A stretch of DNA of 64,000 bases from Fimbriiglobus ruber (lineage in GTDB: Bacteria; Planctomycetota; Planctomycetia; Gemmatales; Gemmataceae): positions 1,116,001-1,180,000 of the forward strand of contig NZ_NIDE01000001.1 of assembly GCF_002197845.1 (NCBI RefSeq), in the 5' to 3' direction. This document shows positions 9,154 to 16,415 of this stretch, piece after piece. Under the pieces are notes generated by a model. It was given only the letters and a program-made list of their open reading frames with translations. It was not told where the DNA came from and ran no database searches. The translations under genes were made by a program, and so were the position numbers. How positions within the stretch are numbered: the stretch's first letter is position 1; the number at the start of each line of letters is the position of its first letter.

Positions 9154-9384
9154 TCAGGCCGACGGCCGGCACCCGCGGAAGGTTTGCAGAACCTGGTGCA
9201 GGTCTTCGGTCACGCGGACTTCGTCGTCGAGGAAGTCTTTCAGCCAGATGAAATTGAGCTTTTGCGCCATCGCGACGAGCGGCAACAGATCACCGAGCCG
9301 GACCCCGACCGTCGGTTCGGGAGAATCGTCGGCGAAGCTGTTGGGCTCGTCGTACTCGCGGTAAACGCGGAGTTGAGCGGCCAT
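9154..9384 (-). CDS. Small conserved-type hypothetical protein (76 aa)
   Basis: The ATG at 9384 has a clear GGAGGG about 7 nt upstream. A longer frame open to 9693 has no ribosome site and reads as non-coding sequence. The protein is acidic and mainly helical, with YREYDEPNSFADDSPEP followed by GVRLGDLLPLVAMAQKLNF and a C-terminal EDLHQVLQTFRGCRP. No signal peptide or metal motif. It converges on the 8222-9091 gene and diverges from gpsA. Function unknown. Confidence 0.68.
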   Translation of the reverse strand: MAAQLRVYREYDEPNSFADDSPEPTVGVRLGDLLPLVAMAQKLNFIWLKDFLDDEVRVTEDLHQVLQTFRGCRPSA

Positions 9385-9627
9385 GGTTGTCCCTCCGTGA
9401 TGCTCGACGTGAACTTGGAGCGGTCGTGCGGACCGCACCGTCCCGTGCGCCCGACTGGAACGCCAGTCCAGACACGCGCACCTCTGTTGTCGACAGGCGG
9501 GGAATCCGGTCTTCAACCCGATACCACGGTTTTCGGCGGGCCCGGCCGAACGGTGGTAAGATGTTCCAGACCGCGACCCCGGGTAAACTTTGCCGGTTAT
9601 GCGGTGCGTCCGCGCGAGGAAGGTTTG

Positions 9628-10632
9628 ATGGCGACGTTCGCGGTACTCGGGTCGGGCGGTTGGGGGACCGCGATCGCGGTGTCCCTCGCGCAAAAGGCGG
9701 GGAACCGCGTTCGGCTCTGGTGCGCTCGCTCAGAAACGTGCCGCGTTCTCCGAGAAACGCGCGTCAACGATCGCCAGCTCGCTGGAATACCAATCCCGCC
9801 GACGATCACGATTACCGACGACCCGGGCGAAGCCACGGAGAGTGCGGACTGCTGGATCGCGGCCGTCCCAACTGCCTTCCTGCGATCCACGGCGATCCGC
9901 TGGAAGCCGTTCGCGCGGGAAACGACGCCGGTCGTGAGCTTGACCAAAGGAATTGAAACAACCACTTTCAGACGGCCGACTGAAATTCTCGAAGACGTAC
10001 TCGGCGTCACCCGGTTGGTCGCGGTGAGCGGTCCGAGCCACGCGGAAGAAGTCGCCCGGGGGATGCCGACCTCGGTGGTCGCCGCAAGCCCGGACGCGGG
10101 GCTCGCGGGGTGGGTTCAAGCACACCTGGGCAGCGAACGGCTGCGCGTTTACACGAACGCCGACTTGATCGGGGTCGAACTCGCCGGTGCTTTGAAAAAT
10201 GTGATCGGGATTGCGGCGGGGTGTTGCGACGGGCTCAAGTTCGGCGACAACGCCAAGGCCGCGATGCTGACCCGCGGGCTGGTCGAAATGACCCGCTTCG
10301 GCGTCGCCCACGGTGCCGACCCCGCCACGTTCGCCGGCCTCGCCGGTCTGGGCGACCTGATCACGACCTGCTTCAGCCCTCACGGGAGAAACCGTCGTGT
10401 AGGCGAGCGCCTTGCCCGAGGCGACACCCTGGCCGACGTGCAATCCGGTCCGCAGGTGGCCGAGGGCGTTTACACGGCGAAGAGTGTTTACGACCGGGTC
10501 ACGGTCATGGGCCTGGAAGTGCCGATCATGGCTGCGGTGTACCAGGTGCTTTACACGGGCAAGCCCGCGGTCGGGGCGGTCAGCGAATTGTTATCGCGGC
10601 GGCAGCGCGGGGAAAACACGGTCTTCGGCTGA
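9628..10632 (+). CDS. gpsA: Glycerol-3-phosphate dehydrogenase [NAD(P)+]
   Basis: A 334-aa enzyme that reduces dihydroxyacetone phosphate to sn-glycerol 3-phosphate, the backbone for phospholipid synthesis. The N-terminal Rossmann motif is GSGGWGTAIA (residues 8-17). LTKGIE, GPSHAEEVARG and the catalytic-lysine region NVIGIAAGCCDGLKFGDN are all present, as is the C-terminal helical domain with GLGDLITTC. Length is typical. The ATG at 9628 has GAGGAA upstream, and the longer frame reaching back to 9184 is not supported. The next gene starts 16 nt downstream, so the two are probably co-transcribed. Confidence 0.95.
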   Translation: MATFAVLGSGGWGTAIAVSLAQKAGNRVRLWCARSETCRVLRETRVNDRQLAGIPIPPTITITDDPGEATESADCWIAAVPTAFLRSTAIRWKPFARETTPVVSLTKGIETTTFRRPTEILEDVLGVTRLVAVSGPSHAEEVARGMPTSVVAASPDAGLAGWVQAHLGSERLRVYTNADLIGVELAGALKNVIGIAAGCCDGLKFGDNAKAAMLTRGLVEMTRFGVAHGADPATFAGLAGLGDLITTCFSPHGRNRRVGERLARGDTLADVQSGPQVAEGVYTAKSVYDRVTVMGLEVPIMAAVYQVLYTGKPAVGAVSELLSRRQRGENTVFG

Positions 10633-10648
10633 GCTTCGGGGGATATTG

Positions 10649-11212
10649 ATGTTAGCGGTCGCTTTTAAAGAATGGGCCGTCGTCTGCCGGGCGTTGGCCG
10701 AGGGTCGGCAATCGCTAATCTTGCGGAAGGGCGGGATCGCCGAGATGGGCGGCGAATTCCGGCCGGAGTACGACCGCTTCTGGCTCTACCCGACGCACTT
10801 TCACGAACAACAGCAAAAGGGAATCAAGGCAGCGAGCCTTCCGCTTTTGGACGCGGCCGAGGCTGCACGCACCGAGCCCGGCACAATTCCTTTCTCGCAT
10901 TTCGTCGAAGTGGCGGGCGTGTATCACGTCACCGAACTCGAACGCGCGCTCGCACTCGACGCATACCACATCTGGTCGGCGGATACGGTCCGGCAGCGAT
11001 TTCACTACCGTTCGCCCGGGCTGTACGTCCTCGCCGTCCGCGTGTTCCGTGCCGGCGTCCCAGCTGTGTTGCCCGAACACCCCAGCTACGCCGGCTGCAA
11101 GACGTGGGTGGAACTGGAACCCGGGGCGGAAGAACAGCCCGCCGTACCCGTACTTACGGACGCGGAGTGGGTAAGTCGACGGACGGAGATCCAGGCGGCA
11201 CTGAACCTCTGA
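10649..11212 (+). CDS. DUF1802 family protein
   Basis: A 187-aa cytoplasmic protein starting at MLAVAFKEWAVVCRALAEGR, with GGGGGA ahead of the ATG. The opening AFKEWAVVCRAL, the LRKGGIAE block and FWLYPTHFHEQQQ agree with what I recall of DUF1802, a family of unknown function found in cyanobacteria and planctomycetes. It follows gpsA by 16 nt and probably shares its transcript. That link suggests nothing specific about function. No catalytic motif is obvious, though His-rich FHEQQ could bind metal. Confidence 0.72.
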   Translation: MLAVAFKEWAVVCRALAEGRQSLILRKGGIAEMGGEFRPEYDRFWLYPTHFHEQQQKGIKAASLPLLDAAEAARTEPGTIPFSHFVEVAGVYHVTELERALALDAYHIWSADTVRQRFHYRSPGLYVLAVRVFRAGVPAVLPEHPSYAGCKTWVELEPGAEEQPAVPVLTDAEWVSRRTEIQAALNL

Positions 11213-11235
11213 AAGCCGACGCCAGATCTATCTCA

Positions 11236-12180
11236 TCACTCGCGCTTGAGCCGGTAAGCGGCTTTGGCGTTTTCGCCGAATACTTTGGCGACCGCCCCTT
11301 CGCCCTTCGCTTTGACGTACTCGGCCGCGAGGCGGTACACGGTCGGAAGCGTGGCAAAGTGTTCGCTCACCGGCCAGTTGCTTCCGAACATCAGCCGGTC
11401 GGCCCCGAATGCGTCCCAGACGGCGTCAACGACTGGTTGGTAAAAGGCTACGTTCGTGGGAGCCTTCTGCTGTCGCTTCTGCGTCCCTTCCACAAGAGCC
11501 GATAATTTACACCAGACGTGTTTCCCGGCCGCCGCTGCTTTCAGCCCCTTCACCCAATCCGGCGGTGGCGGTCCGCCGTCAATGACCACGTTGGCCATGT
11601 GGTTGGTAACGATGGAAAGTTTCGGCAACGCACTGGAGAGTTCGGCCACGACCGGCAGTAGTTCCGGGCCGCCGTTGACATCAAGAGTCAAGCCCGCTTC
11701 GCCCAGCGCTTTGAGCCGGTCACGTTCGGCCGCGTCTTTCAGGGCATGTTGAAGTTCGGCCGAAGAGATCCGAATACCTCGGAAGAGTGGGTTCTTGGCG
11801 AACCGGGCGAGGTGTTTCCCGAAATCCGCATCGCTCGGAATCAACCGACCGACAACTCCGAGGACGAACGGTTCGTCTCCAGCCAGGTCGAGCAGCCACT
11901 GATTGTCTTCCACGCGAGGACTGGCTTCGACTACAACCGCTCCCGTGATCCCGAGTGGTTTCGCGAGCGCTTTGTACTCGGCCGGAAGCACCTTGCGGTA
12001 CAGAACGGCGTCGTCTTTACCCGGCCACGGCACACCTTCCGGCCGAGTCGGATCGTAAAAGTGGGTGTGCGTATCGATGATACTTGCGTGTGGGGCCGCA
12101 GCGGTGGCGGTGGTCGCGAACGCCAGTCCCGCGGTCGCTTTCAGTATGTCGCGGCGCGTCGGTGTACCGAACGGGTACAT
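11236..12180 (-). CDS. Exported amidohydrolase 2-family hydrolase (lactonase-like)
   Basis: A 314-aa protein. I take the ATG at 12180 (MYPFGTPTRRDILK), which has GAGGA 7 nt upstream. The N-terminus has twin arginines, a hydrophobic stretch and ATAAAPHA, a Tat-type export signal. The mature enzyme opens with DTHTHFYDP, the first metal motif of the amidohydrolase 2 / L-fuconolactonase group. It closes with RLMFGSNWPVSEHF, carrying the conserved Asn/Trp of that family. I infer hydrolysis of a lactone or carboxylated ring in the periplasm; the substrate is unknown. It is divergent from the CoA-disulfide-reductase-like gene. Confidence 0.85.
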   Translation of the reverse strand: MYPFGTPTRRDILKATAGLAFATTATAAAPHASIIDTHTHFYDPTRPEGVPWPGKDDAVLYRKVLPAEYKALAKPLGITGAVVVEASPRVEDNQWLLDLAGDEPFVLGVVGRLIPSDADFGKHLARFAKNPLFRGIRISSAELQHALKDAAERDRLKALGEAGLTLDVNGGPELLPVVAELSSALPKLSIVTNHMANVVIDGGPPPPDWVKGLKAAAAGKHVWCKLSALVEGTQKRQQKAPTNVAFYQPVVDAVWDAFGADRLMFGSNWPVSEHFATLPTVYRLAAEYVKAKGEGAVAKVFGENAKAAYRLKRE

Positions 12181-12408
12181 CAGGAGATCCTCTTTGGCTG
12201 GCATAATGCGTTCGCGGCTACTTTGTCCCGATCCGCAATCGTAAGCCGCCGTTCGCCGCGACCGTACTCGAATCCTGGTCGTGCTTTGGATGTTTCCTTG
12301 GTACGGAGTCGGTACAAAAGTCCGCTCAAGCTCCTTGGGTCGGTTTTCGTTAGAGCCGCGATCCATACGCGGTATCGTCGGACGTACCTGGACGGATGAG
12401 GTGGACAG

Positions 12409-14088
12409 ATGGGCCAGCGTGTGTTGATCGTCGGCGGCGTGGCCGGTGGGATGAGCGCGGCCACCCGGCTGCGGCGGCTGGACGAATCGGCCGAGGTTCT
12501 GATCTTCGAGCGCGGGCCGTTCGTGTCGTTCGCCAACTGTGGGTTGCCATACTTCATCGGCGGCGAGATCACCGACCGAGCCAAACTCCTCGTTCAGACA
12601 CCAGAACGGCTCCGCGCTGCATTCAACCTTGATGTGCGACCGCGATCGGAAGTCGTCGCCATTCGACCCGCGGCCCGCGCGGTCGATGTCCACGATCTGG
12701 CCACCGACCGCGTGAAGACCGAACGGTACGACTCGCTTCTGCTGTCAACGGGCGCCGCACCGGTCGTGCCGCCCATTCCCGGCATTGATCGGCCCGGTCA
12801 CTTCACGCTCCGCACCATTCCGGACATGGACCGGATCTTGGACTGGGTCCGAACGAAGAGTGCGAAAACTGCCGTGGTCGTCGGCGGAGGATATCTCGGG
12901 TTGGAAGCGGCTGAGCAGTTGCATCGTCTCGGCCTGAGTATCACCGTCGTCGAGCAACTTCCGCAGGTTCTCGCGCCGCTCGATCCGGAGATGGCGGCCC
13001 ACGTTCACATCGAATTACGGAAACAGGGCGTAACGCTTCACCTCGCGAACGGCGTCACGCGGTTTGAAGCCCCCACGGGTGAAGAGTCGGCCGCGGCATC
13101 GACTGTCGTCCTGGCCTGCGGCGAGCGAGTTCCCGCAGACATCGTTGTTCTCGCAATCGGCGTGCGGCCGGAGACCAAACTGGCGAAGGAAGCCGGGCTG
13201 ACCATCGGACCAACGGGCGGAATCAAGGTGGACGCCCACCTGCGGACGAGCGACCCGCACATCTGGGCTGTCGGCGACGCGATCGAAGTGACGCACGGCG
13301 TCACCGGCCAACCCGCGCTGCTCGCCCTCGCTGGCCCCGCGAACCGACAGGGGCGAACCGCGGCGGACAACATCTGCGGTCGCCCCAGCGTGTACCGCGG
13401 CACGATCGGCACGGCCATCGTGCGCGTGTTCGATGTGACCGCCGCATGTACCGGCGCGAACGAATCCCTTCTGAAAAAATCAGGTATTGCGTTCGAGGCG
13501 CTTCACCTCTTCCCGAACTCGCACGCCGGATATTACCCTGGCGCCAAGTCGATCGCGCTCAAGGTGCTGTTCGCTCCGGATACCGGCCGTCTACTCGGAG
13601 CTCAAGCCGTTGGAGCCGATGGCGTGGATAAGCGCATCGACGTTCTGGCGACGGCTATCGCTGCCAGGATGACCGTGGACGATGTGGCCGAGTTGGAACT
13701 CTGCTACGCGCCACCGTTCGGGTCCGCGAAAGACCCGGTCAACCTCGCGGGCATGGCCGCCCAGAACGTCCGCGCGGGAGACGTTTCCCCGGTCCAGTGG
13801 CACGAACTGCCGGCCCTCGTCGCAAATGGCGCTGTTGTGTTGGATGTGCGTGAGCCGAAGGAGCGCGACGCGGGCGAGATCCCCGGCTCGATCGGCATCC
13901 CCCTCGGCGAACTCCGCGGGCGATTGGTCGAGCTGCCGAAGGATCGGGAAATCGTTGTGCATTGTGCCAGTGGTCAGCGATCGTACAACGCGTGCCGCGT
14001 ACTAACCCAGCACGGCTTCCGGTGCCGCAACCTGACCGGCTCGTACAAGACGTGGAAGGCGGCTATAGACGGGCTCGTGGGCGAGTAA
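12409..14088 (+). CDS. CoA-disulfide reductase-like flavoprotein fused to a rhodanese domain
   Basis: A 559-aa flavoprotein. Residues 1-440 form an FAD/NAD(P)-dependent disulfide reductase: VLIVGGVAGGMSAATRLRR binds FAD, VVVGGGYLGLEAAEQL binds NAD(P)H, and IWAVGDAIE closes the FAD site. The single redox Cys is in SFANCGLPY (C44), as in CoA-disulfide and persulfide reductases. Residues about 465-555 are a rhodanese domain with active loop HCASGQRSYNA. This architecture (CoADR-RHD / Npsr) reduces CoA disulfide, polysulfide or persulfide. I infer a cytoplasmic role in sulfur or thiol homeostasis. Confidence 0.9.
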   Translation: MGQRVLIVGGVAGGMSAATRLRRLDESAEVLIFERGPFVSFANCGLPYFIGGEITDRAKLLVQTPERLRAAFNLDVRPRSEVVAIRPAARAVDVHDLATDRVKTERYDSLLLSTGAAPVVPPIPGIDRPGHFTLRTIPDMDRILDWVRTKSAKTAVVVGGGYLGLEAAEQLHRLGLSITVVEQLPQVLAPLDPEMAAHVHIELRKQGVTLHLANGVTRFEAPTGEESAAASTVVLACGERVPADIVVLAIGVRPETKLAKEAGLTIGPTGGIKVDAHLRTSDPHIWAVGDAIEVTHGVTGQPALLALAGPANRQGRTAADNICGRPSVYRGTIGTAIVRVFDVTAACTGANESLLKKSGIAFEALHLFPNSHAGYYPGAKSIALKVLFAPDTGRLLGAQAVGADGVDKRIDVLATAIAARMTVDDVAELELCYAPPFGSAKDPVNLAGMAAQNVRAGDVSPVQWHELPALVANGAVVLDVREPKERDAGEIPGSIGIPLGELRGRLVELPKDREIVVHCASGQRSYNACRVLTQHGFRCRNLTGSYKTWKAAIDGLVGE

Positions 14089-14097
14089 AACAATATT

Positions 14098-14145
14098 TTT
14101 GCCGCAGGTTTACGCAGATAAACGCGGATCAGAGAGAACTAATCC
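14098..14145. repeat. Dispersed repeat, single-arm copy B
   Basis: After the stop of the flavoprotein, a stretch resembles the outer motif of the dispersed inverted repeats (TTTTTGCCGCAGGTTTACGC, then AGATAAACGCGGATCAGAGA). I cannot find a matching opposite arm before the next gene, so it looks like a decayed or one-armed copy. Confidence 0.6.
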
Positions 14146-14202
14146 GATTTGAGCCGTGATCATCGGCATTGATTTCCATCGTATCGTTCTTGTGGGCTCG
14201 CT

Positions 14203-14919
14203 GTGATCGGATTAACGAGCAATCTGTGGCCTTCCGCCGAGTACCAGTTCTCGGCCGGCGCCGATGCGGTTGACCGCCTGGCACCCAGGCTATTCGAGGC
14301 CGTGTGGCGAACCAGGCTCGACCGCCCGGGATTCGCCGTCGTGGTCATGCCCGAATCGCCCACGTCTCGCGAACTCAGGCGATTCATGCTCGAACTGGTT
14401 GATGCGTTCGGAACCGTGGCGGTAGGGCAGGGGCTCCCGCGGTTCGTGCCCGAACGACTCGGTCGATTCGATCAGCAAGTTACCTCGAAGTTCCACCGCG
14501 ATGGGGCACCGGCCGCGTCGTTGCTTGTACTCGGTTACGAGCCCACGTCAGTTCGGAGCCAGTTGTTCGTGGCCGACGCTGAGTGTGCGGCACGAGACGA
14601 AGGGATGACGGTCGCGGCGTTCCTGTCCGCGAACAATCCGATGTTCCCGGCGGGTGAACACCGGCTTTCGCGCTACATCACCGAGGTCGTGTTTCCACAA
14701 GACGTGCCGTGCGTCGTACTCATTAACAACAGCCTTTCAACGGACGACATTCCAGAGTGCCCGCTCGGAGTGCTTCACAAAGCCGTCATTCGATCACCCG
14801 ATCCGGCTGCGAGACGGGTCATCAATTCCGTCGGACTGATGTACGCGGGCGAGACGTCCACGAAAATGAAGACGCGAGAAGAGATCGAACACTTCAAACA
14901 GCGCGATGATTTGGATTAA
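14203..14919 (+). CDS. Hypothetical protein, possible 2-oxoglutarate/Fe(II)-type oxygenase fold
   Basis: A 238-aa soluble protein with a GTG start at 14203 and no strong Shine-Dalgarno. Residues H98-R-D100 (in SKFHRDG), H192 (in GVLHKAV) and R204/R205 have the order and spacing of the HxD...H...R facial triad and co-substrate arginine of 2OG-Fe(II) oxygenases. The segment between them is strand-rich, which suits a double-stranded beta helix. This is motif reading only, and I know no characterised member. The C-terminus is charged (KTREEIEHFKQRDD). The gene stands alone, bounded by two copies of the dispersed repeat. Confidence 0.55.
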   Translation: MIGLTSNLWPSAEYQFSAGADAVDRLAPRLFEAVWRTRLDRPGFAVVVMPESPTSRELRRFMLELVDAFGTVAVGQGLPRFVPERLGRFDQQVTSKFHRDGAPAASLLVLGYEPTSVRSQLFVADAECAARDEGMTVAAFLSANNPMFPAGEHRLSRYITEVVFPQDVPCVVLINNSLSTDDIPECPLGVLHKAVIRSPDPAARRVINSVGLMYAGETSTKMKTREEIEHFKQRDDLD

Positions 14920-14932
14920 CTCGAGTCGAATT

Positions 14933-15031
14933 GCGGTCGCAGATTGACGCAGATGAACACGGATTAGAGAAGACAGACCCAAATTGTCTGTCTTCTCTAA
15001 TCCGTGTTCATCTGCGTCAATCTGCGGCGAA
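14933..15031. repeat. Dispersed long inverted repeat, copy C (41-nt perfect arms)
   Basis: The arms 14938-14978 and 14986-15026 are perfect complements over 41 nt with a 7-nt loop. Each arm contains GCAGATGAACACGGATTAGA and neighbours. It fills the gap between two convergent genes (stops at 14919 and 15036), so its hairpin can end transcripts from both sides. The outer motif is shared with copies A, B and D; the inner part is specific to this copy. Confidence 0.92.
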
Positions 15032-15035
15032 AAAA

Positions 15036-16412
15036 TCAGATCTTCAAGCGGCCCGTGCTGTCGCCGAACCGCTCGACCGGGGCACCCATCCGGTCGAAGA
15101 TCGAGAGGTACAGGTTCATCAGTGGCGTGTCTTTTGGGTACTTCAGGTGCCGGCCGGCTTCCACGCTGCCGCCGCCCTTGCCCATGAACAAGATCGGCAA
15201 GTCGTCGTGGTTGTGGCGGTCGCCGTCGCCGATCCCGCTTCCGTACACGAGCATGACGTTGTCGAGAAGCGTCGAACCGTTGGCTTCCTTGACCGCCTTC
15301 ATTTTGCCGAGTAGGTAAGCGAGTTGCGTCGCGTAGAAGGTGTTGATCTTCTTGATCTTTTCGAGCTTCTTGGAATCGCGGCCGTGGTGCGACAGGTCGT
15401 GGTGGCCTTCCGGGACGCCGATGAACGGGTACGGCCGGTTGCTCCCGTCGTTGGCGAACGGCAGCGTGACGACCCGGGTCAGGTCCGTCTGGAACGCGAG
15501 GACCATCATGTCGCACATGAGACGGATGTGTTCGGCCACGTCCTTCGACGGAATCCCCGCCGGTTCCGGCACGTTCGGCTTCGGGATCGGCTTTCGGTCC
15601 ACCGCCGCCCTCCGCATCTTCTCGATGCGCTGTTCGATCTCCCGGACGGCGGTCAGGTATTCGTCGAGCTTGCGCTGGTCGCCCTGTCCGAGCCGGCTGC
15701 CGAGGGCTTTCGTGTCTTCCGAAACGAAGTCGAGAATGCTCTTGTTGTAGAGGTCTCGCTTCGCCCGAGCTTCACTCTGTTCTTTCGAGTCGTACCCGCC
15801 GAACAGGCGGTCGAACACGAGTTTCGGGTCGACTTCCTTCGCGTTCGGCGTCGATTCCGACCGCCAGGAAAGGTTCGAGGAGTACGCGCAGCTATACCCC
15901 GAGTCGCAGTTCCCGGCCTGCTGGCCGCGCTCAATCCCGAGTTCGAGCGACGAGAACCGGGTGTGATCCCCGACCGCGGCGGCGATGTGCTGGTCGGCCG
16001 ACGTGCCGACGCGGATGTCCGCCCCGTAGGTCTTCCGCGGTTGACGACCGGTGAGGAAGGCGGACATGGCTCGGGCGTGGTCGCCGGGGCCGTCGCCGTT
16101 CGGCTTGGCCTTGTCCAGCGCGAGGTTGGTCAGGACGTTCAGGTGGTCCTTGAACGGCTCCAGGGGCTGAAGGATTTCGGGCAGCGTACCGAGCTTGCCT
16201 TCTTCCTTCGGCACCCAGTATTGCATGTTCACGCCGTTGGGCATGTACAAGAACGCGGCCCGACGGATCACCGCCGAACCGGCGGCTTGCGTTCCCGTCC
16301 CGACGGGGGCGGCCACCGGCGCCGCGGCCGACGCGAGGGATTCGAGCCAGGGAAGGGCCACGACGGTACCCAATCCCTTGAGAGCGGTCCGACGAGATAC
16401 GTGGGGCTTCAT
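15036..16412 (-). CDS. DUF1552 protein with Tat signal
   Basis: A 458-aa planctomycete/Verrucomicrobia-type DUF1552 protein. The N-terminus SRRTALKGLGTVVALPWLES is a twin-arginine export signal. The mature part carries family blocks YMPNGVNMQYW, GDHARAMSAFLTGRQP, VFDRLFGG, VREIEQRIEKM, PFIGVPEGHHDLSHH and LVYGSGIGDGDRHNH. It starts 3 nt after the stop of the DUF1592 cytochrome gene, and this pairing is a hallmark of planctomycete genomes. The two are presumed to work together in the periplasm, perhaps in polysaccharide or redox chemistry, but no biochemical role is established. His-rich motifs suggest metal binding. Confidence 0.93.
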   Translation of the reverse strand: MKPHVSRRTALKGLGTVVALPWLESLASAAAPVAAPVGTGTQAAGSAVIRRAAFLYMPNGVNMQYWVPKEEGKLGTLPEILQPLEPFKDHLNVLTNLALDKAKPNGDGPGDHARAMSAFLTGRQPRKTYGADIRVGTSADQHIAAAVGDHTRFSSLELGIERGQQAGNCDSGYSCAYSSNLSWRSESTPNAKEVDPKLVFDRLFGGYDSKEQSEARAKRDLYNKSILDFVSEDTKALGSRLGQGDQRKLDEYLTAVREIEQRIEKMRRAAVDRKPIPKPNVPEPAGIPSKDVAEHIRLMCDMMVLAFQTDLTRVVTLPFANDGSNRPYPFIGVPEGHHDLSHHGRDSKKLEKIKKINTFYATQLAYLLGKMKAVKEANGSTLLDNVMLVYGSGIGDGDRHNHDDLPILFMGKGGGSVEAGRHLKYPKDTPLMNLYLSIFDRMGAPVERFGDSTGRLKI

Positions 16413-16415
16413 CGG

